Assembly (NCBI GenBank): GCA_050013615.1
Contig: JBEKEX010000029.1
Location: forward strand, 1-22,051
DNA from: JBEKEX01 sp050013615
Lineage (GTDB): Bacteria; Chloroflexota; Anaerolineae; Anaerolineales; Anaerolineaceae
Direction: 5' to 3'
DNA: 22,051 nt
The notes below the pieces were generated by a model that was not told where the DNA came from, made no database searches, and was given only the letters and a program-made list of their open reading frames with translations. This document shows, one piece after another, positions 1 through 10,071 of this stretch (within the stretch, counting starts at the first letter, position 1; every line of letters starts with the position of its first letter). Made by a program: the position numbers and the translations under genes.

Positions 1-164
1 TCGATGTAACTCATCCAGCCCGGTTTGTAGGCCATAAAGCGCGCAAACCAGGCCACGAGGATCAATACCAGCCGTGAGGTGATAAATGGAAAAAGGAGAT
101 ATTGCCAGACCCAACTAATATGAAAGCGATTTAGATAGCCCGATAGTTTTGTTGATCGTTCCAT
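1..164 (-). CDS. Membrane protein, N-terminal part only (possible PIG-V-like glycosyltransferase)
   Basis: Only the first 54 codons are in the window; the gene runs off the left edge. The translation starts MERSTKLSGYLNRFHISW and continues into a hydrophobic stretch at about residues 21-45 (FPFITSRLVLILVAWFARF) that should be the first membrane segment. The 'ITSRLVLILVAWFAR' pattern resembles the first helix of PIG-V-like mannosyltransferases and other multi-pass GT-C glycosyltransferases, but 54 residues are too few to prove it. The ATG was chosen because it lies just downstream of a good promoter (TTGACA, 17 nt, CAAAAT). No Shine-Dalgarno sequence is visible and the predicted transcript starts only about 2-3 nt before the ATG, so the mRNA may be leaderless. 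The gene is convergent with nothing and lies downstream of livF on the same strand, but with its own promoter. Confidence 0.6.
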   Translation of the reverse strand, partial: MERSTKLSGYLNRFHISWVWQYLLFPFITSRLVLILVAWFARFMAYKPGWMSYI

Positions 165-172
165 AGGTATCT

Positions 173-201
173 ATTTTGACGGCGTTCCCGGTTTTTGTCA
201 A
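173..201 (-). promoter_or_regulatory. Sigma-70-like promoter of the left-edge membrane protein gene
   Basis: On the minus strand a perfect -35 box TTGACA (196-201) is separated by exactly 17 nt from CAAAAT (173-178, 4 of 6 matches to TATAAT). The predicted start of transcription is about position 166-167, only 2-3 nt before the ATG at 164. Just upstream, 232-246 is a perfect inverted repeat TGAAGT-TGG-ACTTCA, which could be an operator; that is inference only. Confidence 0.6.
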
Positions 202-289
202 TTGCAGCATTGTGCGAAATATCGAACAGGGTGAAGTTGGACTTCATTATTATAAATTTATGGAGTTTCCCTTGCCCACTTTACTGAAT

Positions 290-325
290 GAAGAGGCTGC
301 CTTACATAATGAAAGCAGTCTCTTC
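290..325 (-). terminator. Hairpin downstream of livF, likely operon terminator
   Basis: An 11-bp stem with one G-U pair (arms 290-300 and 315-325, 14-nt loop) lies 28 nt after the livF stop codon. A clear U-run is missing on the minus strand, so it is a weak intrinsic terminator or a 3'-end stabilising hairpin. Confidence 0.4.
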
Positions 326-352
326 TTATAGGACAAAATATATTGGGGGAAA

Positions 353-1049
353 TTATCCGCCTAAATAAGCCTTCATCAGCTTTGGGTCACTCAACAGTTT
401 GTCGGCCTCACCCTCGGTGACGATGCGCCCGGTATCGAGCACGTAGGCGCGGCTGGCGACGGCCAGGGCCATTTGGGCGTTCTGCTCCACCAGCAAAATG
501 CTGGTGCCCTGCAGGTTGATCTCCTGGATGATCTCGAAGATCTGCTCCACCAGGATGGGGGAGAGACCCATGGAGGGTTCGTCCATCAGCAGCAGGCGCG
601 GGTGAGCCATGAGGGCGCGGCCGATGGCTAACATCTGCTGCTCGCCGCCAGAGAGCGTGGCGCCCATCTGTTTGCGGCGCTCGGCCAGACGTGGGAAGCG
701 CTCCAGAATGGCTTTGATGTCGCGTTGGAGGGCGGCGCGGTCTTTTTGTAAAAAGCCGCCCATCTCTAAATTCTCGATCACGGTCATGGAAGGGAATATC
801 TTGCGACCTTCGGGGATTTGGATCACACCCAGGGCGACGATCTGCTCGGGGGGCAAATGTTCGATGGGTTTTCCTTCGAAGCAAATAGTGCCTTCGGTAG
901 GCCGCACCAGCCCGGAGATGGAATTCAACGTGGTGGACTTGCCGGCGCCGTTCCCGCCGATCAGCGAGACGATCTCGCCCTCGGCCAGGTTGAGGCTGAT
1001 GCCTTGCAGGGCTTTGATGGGGCCATACGAGACGTGGATGGATTTGAGC

Positions 1050-1060
<11 letters not shown>
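353..1060 (-). CDS. livF: Branched-chain amino acid ABC transporter ATP-binding protein LivF
   Basis: One of the two ATPases that power uptake of branched-chain or related amino acids by a HAAT-type ABC importer at the inner face of the membrane. The 235-residue length is normal for LivF. Visible motifs are Walker A GGNGAGKST (35-43), the ABC signature LSGGEQQ (136-142) and Walker B with catalytic Glu, LLLMDEP (156-162). The switch position reads VEQN, with Gln in place of the usual His, which is typical of LivF and separates it from LivG. It ends in KAYLGG, also typical of the family. The ATG overlaps the 3' end of livG by 11 nt, so translation is probably coupled; the Shine-Dalgarno sequence is weak. 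It is the last gene of the livJ-H-M-G-F operon. Confidence 0.95.
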
Positions 1061-4529
<3,469 letters not shown>

Positions 4530-4561
4530 GATGATTCCTGTTACCGAGCGGGTATCCAGGC

Positions 4562-5779
4562 TTACCCGGCGCCGACTAAGCCGGGAAGCCTGGTGAAGGT
4601 GCCGGTGAGGCCCTGGTAGTCTTTCAGGCTGCGCACAGCAGTCACCAGCGCGCCGCGAGGCACATACAGGCTGCCATCACCTCCCAGGACAGCCACTTGT
4701 TTGACCACGGAGATCAAAGCTGCCACGGAGTCGTAGCCATTCCAGGTGTAGGGGCTGAGCACGCCAGGCGCTTTGCCGAATTGTGTTTGATATTTCTGGT
4801 CGAATGCTGCTTTGACCGCTGAATCGGGCGGGGTGAGGGTCACCGCGTATGCGCCTTCGCCATTGGCACCGGTATTGGTCAGGAAGTCCGCACCGTAGGT
4901 GCCATCGCATCCAAAGAATACAGCCTTTTCAAGACCGGTCGTCTTCATCTCATTGACGAGGACCGAGGCGTCGGCAACATATCCGCCGAAATAAACAGCC
5001 TCTGGCTTGAATGACGCTACAGCGGAGAGCACGTTGGTGAAGTCACCAGCGCCGGTGGTGATAGCTTGGAATATTACCACCTTGCCGCCGAGTGCAGCGA
5101 AATCGGTTTGGACGAGCTCGGCCAGGCCTTTTCCATAATCAGAGCCATCATGCAGGATCGCCAGATTCTTCACTCCTAATTTATTGAAGAGATAGGCGGC
5201 TGCGAACTTGGCCTGCGTGGAATCGGTGAAGGCAATGCGGTTGAAGACTTTGGAACCTGTGGTGGTCAGAGCAGGGTTGGTGGCAGAGGGAGAAAGCATG
5301 GGCAGGCCGGCTTTCTCATAGATGGGGATGGCGGCTTGGGTCGCTCCGGAAAAAATGTGGCCGGCAATAGCGACTACAGTGGGATCGGAGACGAGCTTAT
5401 TGGCTACTGATGCGCCGCCTTCCGCATCGCCGTTATCATCTTCAGCGACTAATTCGAACTTGAAGCCATTGAGTGTACCGGCATCTTGTGTGGCGACCAT
5501 TCCGCCCTGGGAAATATCGATGCCATAGCTGGCGTTACCGCCGGTCATAGGCGCGCCCATGCCGATCTTGATAGTCTGGCCGGGATCAATCTTGGCACAG
5601 CCAAAGCTGTCAGTGCTGCATGCCGCGGGGGCTCCGCTCGAAGCGGTGGGTGCACTGGTAGGACTGCTGCTCGCACTGTTGGCAGCAGTCGCAGTTGGGG
5701 CGGCACTGGCAGCCGGTGAACAGCTCGCCAATACCATAGCCACGATCACTACAAAAAACAATACAAAACGCTTAGACAT
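4562..5779 (-). CDS. livJ: Branched-chain amino acid ABC transporter substrate-binding lipoprotein
   Basis: Extracytoplasmic receptor that hands amino acids to LivHM. The 405-residue protein has a lipoprotein signal peptide: MSKR, a hydrophobic core, and the lipobox LASC with the lipidated Cys at 20. A Ser/Thr/Ala/Pro-rich linker (21-53) follows, then a type I periplasmic-binding fold (Peripla_BP_6) from about 69, beginning IKIGMGAPMTGGNASYG. Cys54 and Cys61 just before the fold might form a disulfide. The start is well supported by AGGAGGAG 5 nt upstream. It is the first gene of the liv operon. The exact ligand cannot be told from sequence; these receptors also take aromatic amino acids, amides or short-chain compounds. 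Confidence 0.92.
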   Translation of the reverse strand: MSKRFVLFFVVIVAMVLASCSPAASAAPTATAANSASSSPTSAPTASSGAPAACSTDSFGCAKIDPGQTIKIGMGAPMTGGNASYGIDISQGGMVATQDAGTLNGFKFELVAEDDNGDAEGGASVANKLVSDPTVVAIAGHIFSGATQAAIPIYEKAGLPMLSPSATNPALTTTGSKVFNRIAFTDSTQAKFAAAYLFNKLGVKNLAILHDGSDYGKGLAELVQTDFAALGGKVVIFQAITTGAGDFTNVLSAVASFKPEAVYFGGYVADASVLVNEMKTTGLEKAVFFGCDGTYGADFLTNTGANGEGAYAVTLTPPDSAVKAAFDQKYQTQFGKAPGVLSPYTWNGYDSVAALISVVKQVAVLGGDGSLYVPRGALVTAVRSLKDYQGLTGTFTRLPGLVGAG

Positions 5780-5788
5780 CTTCTCCTC

Positions 5789-5857
5789 CTAGAATTTAGA
5801 CAAATTAATCAGCAAATAATTGTGACGGGTTCCAATCGGCGTAATGTCAGGCATCAT
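5789..5857 (-). CDS. Possible 22-codon leader ORF upstream of livJ
   Basis: A short frame starting with two ATG codons directly behind AAAGGAG reads MMPDITPIGTRHNYLLINLS and ends KF, with its TAG stop touching the Shine-Dalgarno sequence of livJ. It contains several Leu and Ile codons (YLLINL), as would suit a leader peptide sensing branched-chain amino acids, but the spacing of the Shine-Dalgarno sequence to the ATGs (0 and 3 nt) is poor and no alternative terminator/antiterminator pair is seen between it and livJ. It may be chance. Confidence 0.25.
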   Translation of the reverse strand: MMPDITPIGTRHNYLLINLSKF

Positions 5858-5879
5858 CTCCTTTCGAAAACGGTAACAA

Positions 5880-5926
5880 AAAAACCGCCCCAATTTGCGT
5901 TGGGCGGTTTTTGTTGTTTTTTATTC
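5880..5926. terminator. Strong bidirectional intrinsic terminator
   Basis: The arms AAAAACCGCCC (5880-5890) and GGGCGGTTTTT (5902-5912) form an 11-bp GC-rich stem that can be extended by two A-T pairs past a bulged C. On the plus strand it is followed by a T-rich tract to 5922; on the minus strand by seven Ts. It closes the small ORF at 5933-6160 on the minus strand. No plus-strand gene is seen to its left in reading direction. Confidence 0.8.
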
Positions 5927-5932
5927 CTTTTC

Positions 5933-6160
5933 TTACTTTTCTGCTTCACTTACTTTTTGCTGGCCGTCCCAACGCTGATTTGATCCTGCATAAATGTACA
6001 TGAGGATTCCAATAAGGACGACAAGCATGAGAAACAAGAAGTTAGAAATCAAGAGTGTTTCCTGTAGGTAAATTGGGGCAATTCTACTTGTTTTTTCTGC
6101 ATTGTCAAGGGTATTGGGAAAATTGGTCTGGAATTGGTGAAAAAAACCGGATACTTTCAT
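5933..6160 (-). CDS. Small hypothetical protein with one membrane segment
   Basis: A 75-residue frame, not recognised. It has a polar, Asn/Gln-rich N-terminal part (1-30), one strongly hydrophobic segment at about 36-58 (LISNFLFLMLVVLIGILMYIY) and a short charged tail ending VSEAEK. It is directly followed by the strong terminator at 5880, and upstream there is a weak promoter candidate (TAAAAT near 6186). No Shine-Dalgarno sequence is visible before the ATG. It lies between decayed sequence (6199-6530) and the liv operon, so it may be a true small membrane protein or a survivor of a larger lost gene. Confidence 0.4.
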   Translation of the reverse strand: MKVSGFFHQFQTNFPNTLDNAEKTSRIAPIYLQETLLISNFLFLMLVVLIGILMYIYAGSNQRWDGQQKVSEAEK

Positions 6161-6198
6161 GAAAAGACGTCCAGGATGTCGATTTTAGCGCTCGACGG

Positions 6199-6427
6199 TT
6201 AGCGATTGAAGAGCGGAAGTTTATTAAGCTCCAGTAACTGGATCACGGCAGCCGCAAAAAGATAATGACCAGGAAGCGGGTATGCTGAGTGAAGTCAATT
6301 TCACCAGGCTGGTGATATACGGCACGTAGATGTCCATCAGGAGGAAGCCAAATACCGCCAATGCCCATATATTCATCACGCGGTCGGAGACAGGAGTCAA
6401 GAGGGTAAATGAAGGAATATTAACCAC
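6199..6427 (-). pseudogene. Frameshifted C-terminal remnant of a multi-pass membrane protein
   Basis: Two overlapping minus-strand frames together read like the end of a membrane protein. The first gives VMNIWALAVFGFLLMDIYVPYI up to about position 6290. Shifting the frame there gives YPLPGHYLFAAAVIQLLELNKL and a stop at 6199. The 'GHYLFAAA' piece resembles the conserved 'GRYLFPA' box near the C-terminus of GT-C glycosyltransferases and DUF2142-type proteins. In the first frame alone the sequence turns into a non-membrane tail after the shift. The 5' part is missing: the region upstream is a tRNA 3'-end/terminator repeat. Interpretation as a truncated, frameshifted gene is inference. Confidence 0.4.
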
Positions 6428-6494
6428 AAACCGCTTGTGTGCTGAGACAAAGCATACAAGCGGTTCATTCTATCAGTCGGGTCGAGAGGATTTG
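6428..6494 (-). repeat. Diverged second copy of tRNA-Pro 3' end plus terminator
   Basis: This 67-nt segment aligns without gaps to 6533-6599 at an offset of 105 nt, with 9 mismatches. The part at 6471-6494 corresponds to the last ~18 nt of tRNA-Pro and its flank (23 of 24 identical). The rest is a 14-bp hairpin (arms 6429-6442 and 6452-6465) matching the terminator of the intact tRNA. One pair has changed in a compensatory way (C-G at 6434/6460 against T-A in the other copy). The rest of the tRNA (5' and anticodon parts) is absent here and the U-run of the hairpin is poor. Confidence 0.75.
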
Positions 6495-6519
6495 CCTGTC
6501 TCGCAAGGGAAACTCCCGA

Positions 6520-6571
6520 CCTAAATAATAAAAAACCGTTTGTATGCCGAGACATAGCATGCAAACGGTTT
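6520..6571 (-). terminator. Intrinsic terminator after tRNA-Pro
   Basis: On the minus strand, immediately after tRNA-Pro, the arms at 6557-6571 and 6533-6547 form a 15-bp stem with one C-A mismatch and a 9-nt loop, followed by a T-rich tract (TTTTTTATTATTT). It probably ends the whole operon that starts near 12156, as well as the tRNA. Confidence 0.85.
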
Positions 6572-6579
6572 CTTCTATC

Positions 6580-6656
<77 letters not shown>

Positions 6657-6662
6657 AATGAC

Positions 6663-6694
6663 GAAGGCTATCATAGCCGAAGGCTATTATAGCC
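6663..6694. repeat. Tandem 16-nt repeat, two copies
   Basis: GAAGGCTATCATAGCC (6663-6678) is directly followed by GAAGGCTATTATAGCC (6679-6694), one mismatch. Each copy contains a small inverted repeat GGCTA/TAGCC. It fills the gap between the methyltransferase gene and tRNA-Pro; function unknown. Confidence 0.7.
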
Positions 6695-6705
6695 AGGTTT
6701 GAGAT

Positions 6706-7488
6706 TTAATGCAACCTTTTCTTGGCGACCCCTGCATCTGGCACGATACCCCAAGCGTAGAAAGTGGGAACGAAGAGCACGCGCGTGCCTTGGAGGTGAG
6801 CCTCGCGATCCAGCGATTTGAGTGCGGCCAATTCAGTAGGTGAAAGGTCATTGGCAAGGTCGGCCTCGATTACCTGCCATTCCAGGTCGAAAGCGACCGG
6901 GTCGAAAGCGGGAGCAGGTTGCCGGTTCAACATACCGCCCTGAATCGATGTTACTCCAGCCTGCTCGAGAAGACTCGCCAATTGGCGGCCAATGAAGGGA
7001 TTGGCGCCCTGGACTTTCAGTGCATGCGTCTGCAACTGCCCGAGGCGCACCAACTCGGTGGGGAAGTCGATGCGGCTGCCATAATCGGGCTCGGCGAGCA
7101 TGGCTAGCGTGCCGCCGGGGCGGGTGACACGCCTCATCTCGCAGATGGCTTGCAGGGGATCAGTTACCCAAAGCAGGTAAAAATGGCATACGGTCAGGTC
7201 GAACGAAGCCGGGGCAAACGGCAGGCGCAGCCCGTCTGCAGCCATGAAGTGAGTGACGCCATCGTGGACGGCTGCAAAGCGCAGGCGAGGAAAATCAACG
7301 TCCGCGCCGATCAGACGCGCCGGGGAAAGGCTGTGCAGGCGGCGGGTGATGGCACCCGTGCCGCAGCCCACCTCGAGGATATTGTCATTTGAGGAGAGAC
7401 TGACTTGTGAGAACAGATGCTGGCGCAACAGGTCGGTCCAGCCGGCCTGCTGTTCGAAACGGCGGTGCCAATCTGCAACGGAAAGCAT
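6706..7488 (-). CDS. Class I SAM-dependent methyltransferase
   Basis: A 260-residue protein with a Rossmann-type methyltransferase fold (Methyltransf_11/25 type). Motif I is ILEVGCGTGAITRRL (37-51), the acidic residues after strand 2 are GADVDFPRL (61-69), motif II-like ADGLRLPFAPASFDLTVCH is at 84-102 and the post-motif RRVTRPGGTLAMLAEPDYG at 119-137. It transfers a methyl group from S-adenosylmethionine to an unknown substrate. The start overlaps the stop of the preceding pseudo-rSAM gene (TAATG), so it is translationally coupled and belongs to the same operon. That context suggests it may act on the same target as the radical SAM enzyme, but general metabolic substrates such as quinones or lipids are also possible. 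Last protein gene of the operon. Confidence 0.85.
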   Translation of the reverse strand: MLSVADWHRRFEQQAGWTDLLRQHLFSQVSLSSNDNILEVGCGTGAITRRLHSLSPARLIGADVDFPRLRFAAVHDGVTHFMAADGLRLPFAPASFDLTVCHFYLLWVTDPLQAICEMRRVTRPGGTLAMLAEPDYGSRIDFPTELVRLGQLQTHALKVQGANPFIGRQLASLLEQAGVTSIQGGMLNRQPAPAFDPVAFDLEWQVIEADLANDLSPTELAALKSLDREAHLQGTRVLFVPTFYAWGIVPDAGVAKKRLH

Positions 7489-8654
7489 TAGGCAGCAGGA
7501 CGGTTCTTCCAGATCTTATCCCACGGGTCGTTCAGCAGGTTGCCCAGCACGGTGAGTTCACCTTGAGTGGGCAGCACGTCACCATCCGGTTCGATGTACA
7601 ACCAGGCTTTGCCTGCTCCCTTGGGGGGCTCTTCGTGGTTTTTCAGCTCGAAGGCCACCGGGTGCATGCTTCCATAGGGTACCGGCAAATCCCAAACCAG
7701 AGTCAAGCCGTGATCGGCTGCCAGGTGCGTGGCTTGCTTTAAGGTGTCTTTCAAAGCAGCGTCATCGGTACTGAGTGACAGAGAGTTCACCTTCAGTTGA
7801 GCCAGCCTATCCAACAAAGCCGGAACCAAGGCGGCGTTCTTTTGGGTAATGGTGAGATGAACTGTGGTGAAGATGTCGGCAGCAAGGATATCACGCAAGG
7901 CTTCCCAAGCCTGATCTTCGTCCGGTTCCAACACGATCATGAGGTGATCGAGTCCGCATTGAAGGAGTTGGTTCAGGTATTTCGGATCGGAGAAACGCAG
8001 CCCATCAGTGAGCAGGCCGCACACCATACCGATGCTTTCTGTAAACGAGATCAAATCCGGCAAATCGGGACGCAAGGTGGGTTCCCCCCCGGTGAAGACC
8101 ACGTGGGGAATGCCGGCATCCCAGGCTTTTTGCAGAACACTCTTCCACTCATCGGTTAGCAGCTCACGTTTGACGCGCTCTGCCGGCGCCGTATCGGGTG
8201 TGGATTCTTCGTCCACCCGGTAGGTCAGAGCGCAATCCAGGCGGTATGGCGCCGAAATCTCCTGCGAGTAGGGATCGAGGCGTTCGAATCCCAGGAAGGT
8301 ATCTGGGGCCAGGTCAGGCGTCACAATCAGGCTGTGGATGCGTTCCTTGAAATCTTCGTAATCCTTGGCGGCAACCTGTTCGGAAACGCGGTAGCGTTGG
8401 GTGAATGCTTTGATGGTTTGATCGGGAGGGGTGCTCTTGACCAGATGATAGGCAAATTCGGCTGCCGTCTGGTTGAGGTGCAGCACCGTGTGGGCATTGA
8501 CGACCATCAAGCCCATGCCATCCGGCTCCAGGCGCAAATGCACCCGGTATTGCGGGGTTACATCGGCAGGACTTTGGTATTGATAGATACCCGCGGGCAA
8601 GGCTGCTGCCGGCGAGAACCAGCGATCATACAAAGAGCGAATTCTTTCCTTCAT
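7488..8654 (-). CDS. Pseudo-radical-SAM protein: PqqD-like domain plus degenerate rSAM/SPASM
   Basis: A 388-residue paralogue of the radical SAM enzyme encoded just upstream. It aligns to it over almost the full length: a PqqD-like N-terminal domain (about 38-110, HLNQTAAEFAYHLV), then ALTYRV..., GIPHVVFTGGEPTLRPDLPD (181-200) and IEPDG (354-358). All cluster ligands are gone. CxxxCxxC of the paralogue (RCNNDCAHC) is RVDEESTPD here, so the three Cys positions are Val147, Ser151 and Asp154. The SPASM cysteines are replaced (Tyr353, Thr363) or lost by truncation. The frame is intact and ungapped, so this is not a sequencing error. It is probably a non-catalytic partner or substrate-binding subunit. 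The ATG at 8654 is chosen for its GGAGGG Shine-Dalgarno; a longer frame upstream merely overlaps the neighbour in another frame. Confidence 0.88.
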   Translation of the reverse strand: MKERIRSLYDRWFSPAAALPAGIYQYQSPADVTPQYRVHLRLEPDGMGLMVVNAHTVLHLNQTAAEFAYHLVKSTPPDQTIKAFTQRYRVSEQVAAKDYEDFKERIHSLIVTPDLAPDTFLGFERLDPYSQEISAPYRLDCALTYRVDEESTPDTAPAERVKRELLTDEWKSVLQKAWDAGIPHVVFTGGEPTLRPDLPDLISFTESIGMVCGLLTDGLRFSDPKYLNQLLQCGLDHLMIVLEPDEDQAWEALRDILAADIFTTVHLTITQKNAALVPALLDRLAQLKVNSLSLSTDDAALKDTLKQATHLAADHGLTLVWDLPVPYGSMHPVAFELKNHEEPPKGAGKAWLYIEPDGDVLPTQGELTVLGNLLNDPWDKIWKNRPAA

Positions 8655-8670
8655 ATCAATCCCTCCATGA

Positions 8671-10056
8671 TCAAAGTGACAGGCCGGGTGCGGCCGGTAC
8701 AGGTACAGGTGTCGCCGTCTGGCCGGCCAGCGGACATCCGCCGCCGCACTCAGGCAGCAAGGAGCAGGTTTGACAAGCGACCGGCGCGGACTTGCGCTCG
8801 CGCAAATCGACTGCCAGCGGATGGTTCCAGATCGACTCCCAAGGAGTCTCGAGGAATTTGCCCAAAGACTGATAATAAGATTGGCAGGGAATGACGCTGC
8901 CATCCGGTTCGATGCACATGTTGTAAAGCGCTGCTGTGCAGCCTTTGACGCCCAATTCCATTTGAATGGGGTCGAAATGGCAATATTGAGTAGGGGTGTA
9001 CCAGATGAGGCGCTGAGAGTGTTGGGTGGTCATGCGGCGGGCGATCTCCAACAGGGGTTGGAGGTCGGCTTCGGAAATGCCCGTGCCCACCTCTGCACCA
9101 CGCCCGGAATAGATCAGGGCGTTCAGGCCGACCGTGGGAACGCCCAATTCGGCCAAATACTCCAACTGTTCTTCCAAATAGGGAGCATTGGCCTGCAACA
9201 ACGTCGTGTTGGTCATGACGAAGAGTTTGTTGGCAAGTGCATTCTTGAGGCCGGCCAGCGTTTCTTCCCATGCGCCGCTATGCTTGACCATGGCATCGTG
9301 AACTTCAGGCTGGTGCGATTCGAAAGTGATCTGGGCATGGTCCAGGCCAGCATCCACCAGGCGTTGCAGGTAGTCAGGGTCTTTTAACTTCCTGCCGTTA
9401 GTGTTGATTCCGGTGATCTGGCCCAGCTTTTCGGCATGGGCGATCAGTTCGGGCAGATCGGCGCGCAGGGTGGGTTCTCCGCCGGTGAAAACGATGTGGG
9501 GGATGCCGATGTCCCACAATTTGGAAAGCGTCGTTTTCCATTGCTCAGTGGTCAGCTCGGGAAAATTGCGCGGCCGGGCGTTGTAGCAATGGGCACAGTC
9601 GTTGTTGCAGCGATACGTCAGTGCCAGGTCCATACGGTAGGGAGCCGAGGGTCGCGCCGAGAACGGCGCAGTGGTTTCTAATTCCAGGTCGCAAATAGGG
9701 CAAGCGCCATCTGGGTCGATCAACTCTGAGAACTGATCAAGGAAAGCGGTGTAATCCTGCCGGGCTTGGGAGGCAGGGACTTTGAAGCGCTTTGTGATGG
9801 AACGAACTGCCTGATCGATGGCCGCTTCGTTCAATGCCAGGTCTGCCATGAAGGCGGCGCTGGGGTTCAAATGGAACGCTCGGCTGGCATTCACCAGCAA
9901 CAGCCCGTGGCCGTCGGCTTCCACGCGCAGATGGAGCCGGTTCTTCGAGCCGCCGCTCTCACGCAGAAAGTGGCGCACGCCGGGCTGGAATGATGTTCCA
10001 GCCTGGATGGGCAGTTGGTGAAAGAGGCGTCCGCGAACCGGCTTCAGGATTGACAT
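8671..10056 (-). CDS. Radical SAM/SPASM peptide-modifying enzyme with PqqD-like N-terminal domain
   Basis: 461 residues. The N-terminal part (about 40-115; FHLNPSAAFMADLAL) looks like a PqqD-type RiPP recognition domain. A CxxC (Cys119, Cys122) sits in the linker. The radical SAM core begins MDLALTYRCNNDCAHCYNA, with the [4Fe-4S] ligands Cys150, Cys154 and Cys157, followed by the SAM-binding GGEPT at 192-196. The C-terminal SPASM region has Cys373, 381, 391, 428, 431, 437 and 441 (CQTCSLLPECGGGC), which bind auxiliary clusters. Enzymes of this build (PqqE, AnSME, sactipeptide and CXXX-repeat maturases) modify peptides by radical chemistry. It starts 15 nt after the stop of the Cys-Ala-tailed protein, which is the obvious candidate substrate. 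The Shine-Dalgarno sequence is weak. Confidence 0.92.
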   Translation of the reverse strand: MSILKPVRGRLFHQLPIQAGTSFQPGVRHFLRESGGSKNRLHLRVEADGHGLLLVNASRAFHLNPSAAFMADLALNEAAIDQAVRSITKRFKVPASQARQDYTAFLDQFSELIDPDGACPICDLELETTAPFSARPSAPYRMDLALTYRCNNDCAHCYNARPRNFPELTTEQWKTTLSKLWDIGIPHIVFTGGEPTLRADLPELIAHAEKLGQITGINTNGRKLKDPDYLQRLVDAGLDHAQITFESHQPEVHDAMVKHSGAWEETLAGLKNALANKLFVMTNTTLLQANAPYLEEQLEYLAELGVPTVGLNALIYSGRGAEVGTGISEADLQPLLEIARRMTTQHSQRLIWYTPTQYCHFDPIQMELGVKGCTAALYNMCIEPDGSVIPCQSYYQSLGKFLETPWESIWNHPLAVDLRERKSAPVACQTCSLLPECGGGCPLAGQTATPVPVPAAPGLSL

Positions 10057-10071
10057 AACGTGTTTTGTGGT

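Noticed and set aside
8655..8903. Longer N-terminus (83 codons) for the pseudo-rSAM
   Set aside because: It lies in another frame over the SPASM part of the active enzyme; ATG 8654 has GGAGGG and the alignment with the paralogue starts there.
8334..9387. Long plus-strand open frames opposite the two radical SAM genes
   Set aside because: The minus-strand genes carry full rSAM/SPASM or aligned paralogous sequence; the plus-strand frames have no motif and no start signal.
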